DNA of 64,000 nucleotides from Aquirhabdus parva (GTDB lineage Bacteria; Pseudomonadota; Gammaproteobacteria; Pseudomonadales; Moraxellaceae), in the NCBI RefSeq assembly GCF_003351745.1, contig NZ_CP031222.1, positions 2,462,207 to 2,526,206 on the forward strand, written 5' to 3'. How positions within the stretch are numbered: position 1 is the stretch's first letter; each line of letters begins with the position of its first letter. Both the position numbers and the translations under genes were made by a program. Under the pieces are notes generated by a model. The model was not told where the DNA came from, ran no database searches, and worked only from the letters and a program-made list of their open reading frames with translations. Shown here piece by piece: positions 42,077 to 50,549 of this stretch.

Positions 42077-42104
42077 ATTGTAGCAGAGAGTTTTAATCTT
42101 ACAA
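42077..42104 (-). promoter_or_regulatory. Promoter of the tRNA-tuf operon
   Basis: On the minus strand TTGTAA, 16 bp, TACAAT, followed by the GC-rich GCACGCCGC at the expected start site. A GC-rich discriminator is usual for stringently controlled stable-RNA promoters. It is about 40 bp before tRNA-Thr(TGT). Confidence 0.65.
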
Positions 42105-42123
42105 CCCCGTTTTTTCAAAAAAA

Positions 42124-43641
42124 CTAAAAAACCAGTCCGTTTGCCGATAATTCAACCGCTCTGATCACTGCGCGAGCTTTAATAAGCGTTTCATTCCATT
42201 CACTAACTGGAATTGAGTCCGCAACCACCCCTGCGCCAGCCTGCACATGAACTTGTCCATCAGTGATGACCGCTGTACGAATCGCGATGGCGGTATCCAT
42301 CTCTCCATGCCATCCTAAATAGCCCACCGCCCCACCGAACACGCCACGCTTGACGGGTTCTAATTCGTCAATAATCTCCATTGCACGAATCTTCGGTGCT
42401 CCCGATAGGGTTCCCGCCGGAAACGTGGCTTTAAACACGTCTAAAGCATCCAGCTCTGGGCGCACCTTCCCTTCCACATTCGACACGATATGCATCACGT
42501 GTGAATACTTCTCGATACTCATCCGCTCGGTGACTTTGACTTGGCCAATTTGACTCACACGCCCCACATCATTACGACCTAAATCAATCAGCATCAAATG
42601 TTCAGCGATTTCCTTACCATCCGCCAAAAGATTCGCTTCAAGATCCGCTTCTTCCTCTGGGGTCTTACCGCGCGGTCTCGTCCCAGCAAGCGGACGCACT
42701 GTCACGATTCCATTTTCCAAACGCGTCAAGATTTCCGGCGAAGAGCCCACCAACTGAAAGGGTTTTGCCACACTCTTGCTATCAGGCAACGTGACACCAT
42801 CCACTAAGAACATATAAGGCGACGGATTCAGATGCCGTAGCGCGCGATACACCGATAACGCATCGCCATCAAAGTCACTGGTCATACGCTGACTCGGCAC
42901 AACCTGCATCACATCGCCAGCTTTAATATATTCCTGTATTCGCGCTACATCATGCTGGAATTTTTCATCGCCTGTATGCGATACAAAAACAGGTGCAGTA
43001 TGTGGCTTTGCCGTAAGATCTAGTGGTGCAGCCAGTAGCACCTCCAATGCCTCCAATCGCGCAATAGCGTTTTGATAGGCATCAGGCTCACTGCTGTCCG
43101 CATGAGTGATCAGTGACAAAGTATCGCGTAGGCTATCAAACACAATCACCGTATCTGAAACCATCAACCAAATATCCGGTAGATTGATCGGATCCTGTGC
43201 TGGCACATTCTTCAAGCGCGGTTCTATATAGCGCACAGAATCATAAGCAAAATAACCCACTAGACCACCGGTAAAATTCGGTAATGCTGGGGTTTCGCTC
43301 GCCGGTGGTAAATTAAAACTGGCCTGAAACTTGCGGATATAAGCAAAAGGATCCTGACATTCAGTAACCTCAAGTGCTTGATCAGGTTTTTGAATACGCA
43401 TTTCACCTTGGCGATATTGCAGGGTCGTACCACTACCTAAACCGATAATAGAATAGCGACCCCAACGCTCTCCGCCCTGTACAGACTCAAACAAGTACCG
43501 GGCAGTTTGATCGTCGCCATTGGCGCGCAAACGTGCAAAAACTGATACAGGGGTATCTGTATCAGCTAAGCGTTGGTGAAATACGGGAATATGGCGATAA
43601 CCAGCTGCAACCAGCCGTTGAAACTCGGAAAGGCTCATCAT
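42124..43641 (-). CDS. trpE: Anthranilate synthase component I
   Basis: Converts chorismate and ammonia (or glutamine with TrpG) to anthranilate, the first step of tryptophan synthesis. The 505-residue protein has the N-terminal feedback region, including LFESVQGGERWGRYSIIGLG with the regulatory ESVQ-type Ser, and the chorismate-binding domain: FQLVGSSPEILTRLENGIVTVRPLAGTRPRGKTPEEEADLEANLLADGKEIAEHLMLIDLGRNDVGRV, SNVEGKVRPELDALDVFKATFPAGTLSGAPKIRAMEIIDELEP, GVFGGAVGYLGWHGEMDTAIAIRTAV. It lies 183 bp after gph, and a candidate leader peptide with attenuator occupies that gap. Confidence 0.97.
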   Translation of the reverse strand: MMSLSEFQRLVAAGYRHIPVFHQRLADTDTPVSVFARLRANGDDQTARYLFESVQGGERWGRYSIIGLGSGTTLQYRQGEMRIQKPDQALEVTECQDPFAYIRKFQASFNLPPASETPALPNFTGGLVGYFAYDSVRYIEPRLKNVPAQDPINLPDIWLMVSDTVIVFDSLRDTLSLITHADSSEPDAYQNAIARLEALEVLLAAPLDLTAKPHTAPVFVSHTGDEKFQHDVARIQEYIKAGDVMQVVPSQRMTSDFDGDALSVYRALRHLNPSPYMFLVDGVTLPDSKSVAKPFQLVGSSPEILTRLENGIVTVRPLAGTRPRGKTPEEEADLEANLLADGKEIAEHLMLIDLGRNDVGRVSQIGQVKVTERMSIEKYSHVMHIVSNVEGKVRPELDALDVFKATFPAGTLSGAPKIRAMEIIDELEPVKRGVFGGAVGYLGWHGEMDTAIAIRTAVITDGQVHVQAGAGVVADSIPVSEWNETLIKARAVIRAVELSANGLVF

Positions 43642-43824
43642 TTTTAATTCAACTCAAATCAGGGGTTTGAAAAAATCAACGCAAGGTAGCGCTATAAGAA
43701 CTCATTAGGTATGAGCAAATGATTAGCGACGCCAGCGAAATCCGCCTGCTGAAAGAATCATGATGTCCTCTAATACAATACTGTTAGTCAATGGTGCGGT
43801 CATTTTTTGAAATCAAAACTAAAT
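43642..43824 (-). promoter_or_regulatory. Candidate trpE attenuator leader
   Basis: The gap between gph and trpE carries a 12-codon open frame (43723-43761), then a hairpin CTCAT-ACCTA-ATGAG, then a GC stem (AGCGC / GCGTT, extended to ATAGCGC / GCGTTGAT with one bulge) ending in six T. This is the order expected for ribosome-mediated attenuation of a tryptophan gene. The structure was read by eye. Confidence 0.5.
43723..43761 (-). CDS. Candidate trpE leader peptide, 12 residues
   Basis: Minus-strand ATG with AGAGGA five bases upstream, reading MILSAGGFRWRR then TAA. It contains one Trp in an RWRR context near the end, where a ribosome stalled for Trp-tRNA could affect the following hairpins. 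Trp leader peptides usually carry two or more Trp, so a single one is weak evidence. It lies 82 bp before trpE. Confidence 0.45.
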   Translation of the reverse strand: MILSAGGFRWRR

Positions 43825-44511
43825 CTATAACAATTCTGCCAATGAATCAAGCAGCAAATCAGGCTCACTGGCAGCAATGGGTTCACCATGATTATACCCA
43901 TAGCTGACCGCAATACTGCGGATCGAAGCAGCGCGCGCAGACTCCACATCATTACGCGAATCACCAATCATGAGTGCATGTTCAGGCTTTAAACCATAAT
44001 GAGATAACGCATGCAATAAAGGCGCTGGATGAGGTTTGCGATGCTCCAAACTATCACCCCCTAGAACCAAGGAAAAATATTCGAGTAGATTAAGCGCTTT
44101 GAGTAGCTTTAACGCAGGTTGATAAGGCTTATTGGTAATACAAGCAACATGGATTTTATGCTGCTGGCACCAGGTCAGAAATTCACGGACACCCGCGTAC
44201 ACCGTACTGTCCACACAAACATCTGCCTGATAATGCTTCATGAAGGAAGCCAGGAGTTCTTCATGACGTTCTGGTGCAATACCGCGATACTCACGAACAC
44301 ATTGAATGAGGCGTCCTGCCCCACGGCCAACCCACAGCCGCACCTGCACATTGGTAACAGGATCAACACCAATATCATAAAGTGCAAAGTTCACAGCACG
44401 CAAAATATCAGCGGCAGAATCAACAAGCGTTCCATCCAGATCAAAAAAGATCGCCTGAATATGGTCAAAGCTTGCTACAGATACCCCTTTTTCCACAGTG
44501 GATTGTGACAT
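43825..44511 (-). CDS. gph: Phosphoglycolate phosphatase (HAD family)
   Basis: Hydrolyses 2-phosphoglycolate formed by DNA repair, a cytoplasmic HAD phosphatase. The 228-residue product has HAD motif I AIFFDLDGTLVDSAADI (about residues 15-31), a helical cap, motif II VACITNKPY (about 129), motif III KPHPAPLLHAL and motif IV MIGDSRNDVESARAA (about 177). Gph next to trpE is a recurring arrangement in Pseudomonadales. A related HAD phosphatase cannot be excluded by motif alone. Confidence 0.9.
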   Translation of the reverse strand: MSQSTVEKGVSVASFDHIQAIFFDLDGTLVDSAADILRAVNFALYDIGVDPVTNVQVRLWVGRGAGRLIQCVREYRGIAPERHEELLASFMKHYQADVCVDSTVYAGVREFLTWCQQHKIHVACITNKPYQPALKLLKALNLLEYFSLVLGGDSLEHRKPHPAPLLHALSHYGLKPEHALMIGDSRNDVESARAASIRSIAVSYGYNHGEPIAASEPDLLLDSLAELL

Positions 44512-44578
44512 TGAAACTCTCCCTCTTGGATGATCATTTCCATCTCACAGTTCGCAGTTCGCAAATCAGCCCACTTAA

Positions 44579-46840
44579 TCAGGGCTGAGTTTGTGTCGGT
44601 GGTGTCTTCTCCGGCAAAGCTGCAGGGGTCACCGGAACAGTACTGGATGGCTTGGTATTCTGTGATTCATTTGGAACGACAGCGGCAGGCTTATCTCGTC
44701 CTAAATTATTATTCAACGCTGCTCTAAATGACGGAGTAATGTTGGTCACAGCACTCGCATAAATGTCATTCACGTTTGCGGGTAAACGTGTGAACTGCCC
44801 TTTAGGATCCAACTGTAACTGTAAAATCCTAGTCCGCTCATAACGATCTTGACTAATCGCTTCCACATTACTGCCGTCTCTAAGGATGGTCGGCTGTAAG
44901 AAAATCAGCAAGTTATTTTTTGTGGTTGAATTGGCCTTAGAACGAAACAAACCGCCAATCAGTGGCAAGCGACCTAATCCAGGCACCATATCCATTTGCT
45001 GAGTATTATCATCCTGCATCATGCCGCCGAGTACAATGGTTTGCCCATCATCAGCCAATACCGTTGTTTTCACCGAACGCTTGTTGGTCACCAGATCCGA
45101 GGTTGTAGCACCAATGGAACTTGCCGCTGCGATTGAAGAGACTTCCTGCTCGACATCTAAGCGGATCGTGCCACCTTCGCCAATATGCGGCGTGACCTTC
45201 AGCGTCGTACCAACATCTTTCCGCTCAATTGAATTAAAAGGGGCGACACCAGCTGTCGTACTCGCCTGCGTTCCGGTAATAAATGGGACGTTTTGCCCTA
45301 CCACCATTTCGGCTTTCACATTATCCAGCGCCATCACGGAAGGCACCGAAATTAGATTATTACTTGTTGTGGAGTTAAGGGCATTTAACACAGCACCATA
45401 AAAACTGGTTTCGCCTTTGCTATTTGTTTTACTGGTTCCCAAACCAATCAAGGCACCTGCCGGATTAATGCCAGTATACGTCTTACTCGCAATCGCCGTT
45501 GCTATGTTGGCTAGACTTGTTCCCGTTCCCGCCGTACCAAAGTTCACCAACCCCACACCAGTCGATGCATTACCCAGCGCCCATTGAACACCTAGCTGTT
45601 GCGCATTTGTTCCCGACACTTCGACAATAGCGGCTTGAATCAAAACCTGTGCACGACGAACATCAAGTTGCTCAATGGTGCTTGCAATCTCCCGCATCAT
45701 CGATGGATCTGCTTTCACCACAATAGAATTCAGCTCTTCATTAGCAATGATACTGATACCATTGGCCGAGAACACACTGGATTGTGCGGTACTATTCGAC
45801 CCTGAACTACTTGTTCCTGTTGAACCGGTTGTCGATCCACTCGCACTGGTACCACTCCCCAGACTACTCGTCGAACTACCAGAATAGTTTGAGCCAGAAG
45901 AGCCTGAGCTACTGCGACTTCCATTACTGCTTCCGGTCACAATCCCCTGCAGGATATCCGCCATGGATTTCGCACTGGCATTCTTCAAACGGAAGACACG
46001 CAGACCGCCTAAGCGATCACTGGCAACATCCAATTGAGCAACCATATTCTTGATGCGATTACGTGCCTTCTCATTACCTTTAACCAACAAGCGATTATTT
46101 TTACTGTCGGCAATTAAACGTAAACGTGACCCCCGAGGATCTTTGGAAGGGGATGTTGAAGTCAAGGCTTCAATCTGACCAACAATATCATCCACACTGG
46201 TTTCTTTGAGTTGAATGATATCCATCTGATCATCCGCGCCACCATCCAGACTTCTCACCAACTCCGCCAACTGATCAATACTTTGTGCTCGATCAGACAC
46301 GATTAGCGCATTAGTTCCCGGCACTGCAGCCAGATGAGCAAACTGTGACAGCAATGGGCGTAAAGCAGGAACGAGATCATTGGGATTGGTGTTATCCAGC
46401 CAAATCACTCGCGTCACGACACCATCGCCACGTGCTCTATTTCTAAAGTCGAAAGGGACACCCGATTGCTTTGCATTGACATCAGGAACCAGTTTAATGG
46501 TGTTCCCTGAAGGAATAGCTACGACACCATTAACGTTCAACACCCCTTCAAAGAGCTCATAAACCTGCTGTTTATTGAGTTCTTTATTGGAAATCACCGT
46601 TACATTGCCTTTGACACGAGGATCAACCGCAAAGTTCTTGCCGGTAATATCTGCAACCTCAGACACAAACGCATTGATATCGGCATTGAGTAAATTAATC
46701 TTCCAAGTCTGACCGAAAGCGGGAAAAGCCAGTGATGTCAGCAATGGAACCGCAAGCCAAAACAGCGGGCGATGAGTAAGGTGTTGCTTTGGCTTCATAT
46801 CGTGTGAATCCATGACTGTAGGGATGGTTGGCTTGTTCAT
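44579..46840 (-). CDS. gspD: Type II secretion secretin GspD
   Basis: Outer-membrane pore of the type II secretion system. The 753-residue protein has a signal sequence after a basic N-terminus (PLFWLAVPLLTSLAFPAFG), N0 (about 46-120, INAFVSEVADITGKNFAVDPRVKGNVTVIS), N1-N3 KH-like modules (GTNALIVSDRAQSIDQLAELVRSLD and ADSKNNRLLVKGNEKARNRI), and the secretin channel core (AEMVVGQNVPFITG, GTTLKVTPHI, TTVLADDGQTIVLGGMMQD, LPLIGGLFRSK, LLIFLQPTILRD). About 55 residues of nearly pure Ser/Gly/Thr (about 302-357) interrupt N3. The C-terminal 60 residues are Pro/Thr/Gln rich. It is in one group with gspC and gspN, 77 bp after gspC. Confidence 0.95.
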   Translation of the reverse strand: MNKPTIPTVMDSHDMKPKQHLTHRPLFWLAVPLLTSLAFPAFGQTWKINLLNADINAFVSEVADITGKNFAVDPRVKGNVTVISNKELNKQQVYELFEGVLNVNGVVAIPSGNTIKLVPDVNAKQSGVPFDFRNRARGDGVVTRVIWLDNTNPNDLVPALRPLLSQFAHLAAVPGTNALIVSDRAQSIDQLAELVRSLDGGADDQMDIIQLKETSVDDIVGQIEALTSTSPSKDPRGSRLRLIADSKNNRLLVKGNEKARNRIKNMVAQLDVASDRLGGLRVFRLKNASAKSMADILQGIVTGSSNGSRSSSGSSGSNYSGSSTSSLGSGTSASGSTTGSTGTSSSGSNSTAQSSVFSANGISIIANEELNSIVVKADPSMMREIASTIEQLDVRRAQVLIQAAIVEVSGTNAQQLGVQWALGNASTGVGLVNFGTAGTGTSLANIATAIASKTYTGINPAGALIGLGTSKTNSKGETSFYGAVLNALNSTTSNNLISVPSVMALDNVKAEMVVGQNVPFITGTQASTTAGVAPFNSIERKDVGTTLKVTPHIGEGGTIRLDVEQEVSSIAAASSIGATTSDLVTNKRSVKTTVLADDGQTIVLGGMMQDDNTQQMDMVPGLGRLPLIGGLFRSKANSTTKNNLLIFLQPTILRDGSNVEAISQDRYERTRILQLQLDPKGQFTRLPANVNDIYASAVTNITPSFRAALNNNLGRDKPAAVVPNESQNTKPSSTVPVTPAALPEKTPPTQTQP

Positions 46841-46917
46841 ATTACTTATCTAAAACTCTAAAATTCTGTAGATTTAAAACGATTTCACTCATTTCGCTCG
46901 TAAAACAAAATCAATCA

Positions 46918-47805
46918 TTAAAAACTTTGTTGAATCGTTAATGTCTGATCACCACGCTGAATTTGCACTTGCGCCGAATGGCTCTGCTGAACTTGCTGCA
47001 CCAACTGCGCATCAGTCGCAGGATTACCAACAGGTTGTCCATTAACCGAGATAATTTTATCCCCAGTACGCAAACCCAATTGCGAGCGGATATTTGGAGG
47101 CACATTATTGGTCACCTCATACCCTTTCCCTGCACCCGCGGCAACCAGACCCATCTGACCAATATAGCCATTTGGATTTTCTTTTAACTGGCGGACTGCA
47201 TCACCAAGCGCAGCCTGCGCTTGCTGAGCAGGGTTCATCCCAGCACGTGGGGCAGCTGCTGGCGGAGGTACAACAGCAACAATCCCTTGATTGGGCTGCA
47301 CGGGATCATTACTGATTCCTGAAGCATTGGCATCACCAAACTTGAGCTGTTGCATCGAACCATCACTCAATTGCAGTGAGACCACATTCCAACTAACCGC
47401 AGCGAGCTGATAATTCGTACCATCAATTTGCTGCCCAACGCGATAGCGAGTAGAGACATTATTGACATTAATCACCGCGGCAGACTGGCTGGCGGGCTGT
47501 GCAACAAATACGCCCTCTAAATGCATGGGCACATTGGACTGTACATCGGTACTGACACTATTTTCTGCAAATAATTTAAAGCCAATGATATTTGGAATAT
47601 TGGCAGACGCATTCCCCCCTAATGCAACCATACGCGCCACGGGTGCTGTTGGGGGGTTGAGCATGAGCCAGAATAAACTGGCCAATTGCCAACATAACCA
47701 GCTCACCAAGATAAACAATATCCACGGAGCAATCGAATCAGTTTTTGTAAGATCAAATCGCGGACGCGCAAAAGATGGACGATGCTTGACAAAACGTTTG
47801 ATCAT
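46918..47805 (-). CDS. gspC: Type II secretion inner-membrane protein GspC with PDZ domain
   Basis: Connects the inner-membrane platform to the secretin. The 295-residue protein has a cytoplasmic N-terminus, one membrane segment (PWILFILVSWLCWQLASLFWLML, about 27-50), the homology region (GNASANIPNIIGFKLFAENS, LEGVFVAQPASQSAAVINVNNVSTRYRVGQQIDGTNYQL, about 65-140), a Pro/Ala/Gln-rich linker, and a C-terminal PDZ domain (SQLGLRTGDKIISVNGQPVGNPATDAQLVQQVQQ, about 240-290). Its ATG overlaps the gspN stop by four bases. Confidence 0.93.
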   Translation of the reverse strand: MIKRFVKHRPSFARPRFDLTKTDSIAPWILFILVSWLCWQLASLFWLMLNPPTAPVARMVALGGNASANIPNIIGFKLFAENSVSTDVQSNVPMHLEGVFVAQPASQSAAVINVNNVSTRYRVGQQIDGTNYQLAAVSWNVVSLQLSDGSMQQLKFGDANASGISNDPVQPNQGIVAVVPPPAAAPRAGMNPAQQAQAALGDAVRQLKENPNGYIGQMGLVAAGAGKGYEVTNNVPPNIRSQLGLRTGDKIISVNGQPVGNPATDAQLVQQVQQSHSAQVQIQRGDQTLTIQQSF

Positions 47806-48635
47806 TGTGCGGCCCCCAATGCTGCTAAAGGCTGCCGTGTTGAAATCACCGCCGTATCCAATCCTGCTTGTCCATGGTAGCCCGCAACATTGAGCAATAA
47901 ACGCTGTGTGAGTTGGACATCCAGCATCATGTCTTTCTGAGTAGCGCTGTTTGTAGATAGATAGAGATCACCCATCCGCTCCTTTTGCCCATTCGTCATC
48001 GCAAGATGCAAACGATCGTGATCGTCATTTAACACGCCACGCAGCGGAGGTAATGTAGCGCGTTCAGTATGGCCTTCATAAGGGTAGCCAATTAATCCAC
48101 CGCCCCAGTTAAGCTCACCTTGGACCGAAGAAAATCCTTTCATATCTTGCTGAACAAAGGCGATGTCTTTAAAAATGATTGGGCTTGCTGGCCACTGCCA
48201 AGGCATTAGGGCTTGTAACGTATCAGACTCAATACGACCACTGAGCTCATCGACTTGCAAACGTTTCGAACTTCGGGTCAATATCCCATGAAGATGTGTA
48301 TCGCCTGTTTTAATATCGACATCAGCACTCAGACGTAATAACAGAAACATCCACGGGCGAACTTGCCAAGACACAACGCCTTGCACATTTTGATAATGCC
48401 AATCCCCTTGACCCCGCCAAATGTTCCCGCTCACATTATCAAGATAAGGGTTATTGGGTAATGCGCGCGCTAAAATCCATGCTGCGGGTAATTGCAGCAT
48501 GATAAAAAATGACAACAGCACTGCCGCCAGAATCCACCAACGCCAGCTCGGCCTATTTTTCTTCCCTATTTGCGCAACTCGAGTCACAAACCACTCATCC
48601 AATATGAATTCAAAATAATCCCTGATTATGCGCAA
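47802..48635 (-). CDS. gspN: Type II secretion protein GspN
   Basis: Inner-membrane protein of the GspN family, an accessory of type II secretion. The 277-residue protein has one N-terminal membrane helix (WWILAAVLLSFFIMLQLPAAWIL, about 33-56) and a periplasmic beta-rich domain (YLDNVSGNIWRGQGDWHYQNVQGVVSWQVRPWMFLLLRLSADVDIKTGDTHLHGIL). Position immediately before gspC and gspD supports the call, because gspN-gspC-gspD is a known Moraxellaceae grouping. The other gsp genes are not in this window. It appears to be the first gene of this transcript. Confidence 0.85.
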   Translation of the reverse strand: MRIIRDYFEFILDEWFVTRVAQIGKKNRPSWRWWILAAVLLSFFIMLQLPAAWILARALPNNPYLDNVSGNIWRGQGDWHYQNVQGVVSWQVRPWMFLLLRLSADVDIKTGDTHLHGILTRSSKRLQVDELSGRIESDTLQALMPWQWPASPIIFKDIAFVQQDMKGFSSVQGELNWGGGLIGYPYEGHTERATLPPLRGVLNDDHDRLHLAMTNGQKERMGDLYLSTNSATQKDMMLDVQLTQRLLLNVAGYHGQAGLDTAVISTRQPLAALGAAQ

Positions 48636-48791
48636 TAATTATGACAAACAAAATCCCCGCGACAGTAAGATTTGCCTATCAGTTGCCGATCAACACTAAA
48701 CTACAACAGCAAATCGCTCATTAAAACAACAAATCAATCCATTTAGATTGGTCACCATATCCTTATCTGATCTTTTTATAAACCTACAGGC

Positions 48792-48824
48792 AAAAAAACA
48801 CCCGAAAGATCGGGCGTTTTTTTT
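48792..48824 (-). terminator. Terminator of the H-NS family gene
   Basis: CGCCCGA / TCGGGTG stem (one G-T pair) with a TCTT loop, flanked by seven A and eight T, 29 bp after the stop codon. Confidence 0.9.
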
Positions 48825-48852
48825 AGACATCATAGAGGTGCAAACAGGATTC

Positions 48853-49188
48853 TTAGATTAAGAAGTCTTCTTTCTTGGCACCCGCATTAATTTTCGCTGC
48901 AAGCCAGCGTGGCGGTTTACCGCGACCCGTCCATGCTTCTGCAGGATTTTGTGGATTGCGATAACGTGCTTCTACTGGCTTACGCACTGTAGACGTACGG
49001 CGCGATCCACGGGTACGCCCCGCTTCAACCAACTCATCCAGCGTCATATTTAAACTTGCTGCGATTGCTTCAATTTGTGCATAACCATTTTTAATGGCAT
49101 CAACTTGCTTTACTTCAACCAAGCTTTTGGCCTGATTAATGACTCGCTCAAGTTCCGCAACCGATAATTGACTTAAATCAGTACTCAT
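48853..49188 (-). CDS. H-NS family nucleoid-associated protein
   Basis: Global silencer that oligomerises on AT-rich DNA. The 111-residue protein has an N-terminal helical oligomerisation region (SVAELERVINQAKSLVEVKQVDAIKNGYAQIEAIAASLNMTLDELVEAG, about 10-60), a basic linker (RTRGSRRTSTVRKPVEARYRNP) and the C-terminal DNA-binding AWTGRGKPPRWLAA motif, where TGRGKPPRW matches the H-NS core TW(T/S)GRGRxP. Short H-NS-like proteins of about 110 residues are usual in Pseudomonadales outside the enterics. A long non-coding AT-rich region lies immediately upstream and may be its autoregulatory target. Confidence 0.93.
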   Translation of the reverse strand: MSTDLSQLSVAELERVINQAKSLVEVKQVDAIKNGYAQIEAIAASLNMTLDELVEAGRTRGSRRTSTVRKPVEARYRNPQNPAEAWTGRGKPPRWLAAKINAGAKKEDFLI

Positions 49189-49375
49189 AACATTTCCCCA
49201 TCTCTTAAAACAGCCAATAAAATCATTTGATTCTTTTGATCTATTTGTTTAATTATAACGAATATATATCGAGACCAAAAAAATCTCCTGACGCATAATA
49301 TCAAAAGGCTAAAAATAAATCTATATTATAATTTCCATTTATACACTCCGCTGACAGAACATCTTATTTACGAGG

Positions 49376-49404
49376 GAAATTATGGAGAACTTCTCCATAA
49401 TTTC
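49376..49404. repeat. Perfect 29-bp palindrome (14-bp arms, 1-nt centre)
   Basis: GAAATTATGGAGAA, then C, then its exact reverse complement. Flanking GAGG on the left and a CCCCCTC run a few bases to the right extend the symmetry loosely. It lies about 190 bp before the H-NS gene start. Confidence 0.85.
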
Positions 49405-49524
49405 ACATCTTCCCCCTCAGAGATGAATTAAGTCTATTAATAAAACGCGATGAGTATAAAGCATCTAAGCAAAACCATATTACACCTAGATGCACAGATG
49501 CACGGCTTGAATCTTAAGCACGCC

Positions 49525-49554
49525 TTGACAGCATAGACATACGCGCTGTAATAC
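49525..49554 (+). promoter_or_regulatory. Orphan sigma-70-type promoter
   Basis: TTGACA, 18 bp, TAATAC on the plus strand. No gene follows for 1.5 kb on this strand, but a strong terminator lies about 390 bp downstream, so a non-coding transcript is possible. Confidence 0.45.
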
Positions 49555-49650
49555 AAACGTCTGAGCAACAAATATGATTAAAACCCTTATCCGTATAAAT
49601 TGAGTTAATTAATACTTTTTTTAACAATCAGATTATCTTAAATTATTTAT

Positions 49651-49678
49651 ATTAATACAGACTAGTCTGTCTATTAAT
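49651..49678. promoter_or_regulatory. TetR-operator-like palindrome
   Basis: ACAGACTAGTCTGT (49657-49670) is a perfect 14-bp palindrome. The flanks ATTAAT on both sides extend it to a near-palindrome of 28 bp with a 2-base offset. This resembles operators of TetR-family repressors, but no TetR gene is in the window. Confidence 0.5.
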
Positions 49679-49947
49679 TTCACCAACTTCATCACAATTA
49701 AATACAAAAAATTGAACCATTAAATATGAGGATAAATGGCGAGGACGATTAACATACCAGAGTATGTCAATAACAATGCAGATCAGCAGCATGAACGGAT
49801 AGATACTGATGTTTAGATGGAAACAATTAGGTAGAACTTCTCATATCTGGAGAAGTATTCGTCTCTATATAAATCGACGACCAACTTGAATGGCGAAGAT
49901 ATAAGCATACTTGTTTACGCAATCACATAAAAAAGAGATCTCCTGAC

Positions 49948-49993
49948 AAAAAAAAAGCCCGCTCTAATCTTTGCCGTTTAGAGCGGGCTTTTT
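49948..49993. terminator. Bidirectional terminator downstream of ssb
   Basis: A long stem AAAAAGCCCGCTCTA / TAGAGCGGGCTTTTT with a 12-nt loop, 80 bp after the ssb stop codon. It could end both ssb and a plus-strand transcript. Confidence 0.9.
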
Positions 49994-50072
49994 GGTTCTA
50001 TATACTTCGAACTATGGGTTCCAAAAGCATACAGACACAACATCCAGATATACGATAAACGCCTTATCGATA

Positions 50073-50549
50073 TTAGAACGGCAAATCATCATCTAAATCA
50101 CCTGCAGAGTAGCTACTTTGCACAGGTGCATTATTTGAAGAAGATTTAGCTTGATTATTTTGCGGTGCTGCTGCATAAGGCTCGTAATCATTCTGACCAC
50201 TGGAATTGCTCTGCCCCTTACTATCGAGCATTTGCATAGAGTCACCACGCACTTCTGTTGAATAACGCTCTACACCTTCTTTATCTGTCCATTTACGAGT
50301 CCGTAAGCTACCTTCAATATAAACCTTACTACCTTTTTTGAGGTATTGCTGAGCCACTTCACCCAAACGATTATTCAAAACGATACGGTGCCACTCCGTT
50401 TCTTCACGTGGTTCACCTGTATTTTTATCTTTCCAGCTTTCACTGGTCGCAATCGAAAATTGCGTAACTGAACCGCCACTTGGAAATGTTTTGGTTTCCG
50501 GATCTCGACCGAGTGTACCGACTAAAATAACCTTATTAACGCCGCGCAT
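50073..50549 (-). CDS. ssb: Single-stranded DNA-binding protein
   Basis: Coats single-stranded DNA in replication, repair and recombination. The 158-residue protein has the OB fold ([79 protein letters not shown], about 1-105), a flexible Ser/Asn/Gln-rich linker, and the conserved acidic tip DLDDDLPF that recruits partner proteins. Divergent from uvrA, an arrangement shared with E. coli and many gamma-proteobacteria. Confidence 0.97.
   Translation of the reverse strand: MRGVNKVILVGTLGRDPETKTFPSGGSVTQFSIATSESWKDKNTGEPREETEWHRIVLNNRLGEVAQQYLKKGSKVYIEGSLRTRKWTDKEGVERYSTEVRGDSMQMLDSKGQSNSSGQNDYEPYAAAPQNNQAKSSSNNAPVQSSYSAGDLDDDLPF

Larger units (their letters stand above)
49189..50072. other. 884-bp AT-rich intergenic region with palindromes
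   Basis: No open frame of note. It holds a perfect palindrome with a 1-nt centre (49376-49404), a TetR-operator-like palindrome (49651-49678), a related inverted repeat (49836-49856), a near-consensus plus-strand promoter (49525-49554) and a strong bidirectional terminator (49948-49993). The first 190 bp should carry the H-NS gene promoter. Confidence 0.6.
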
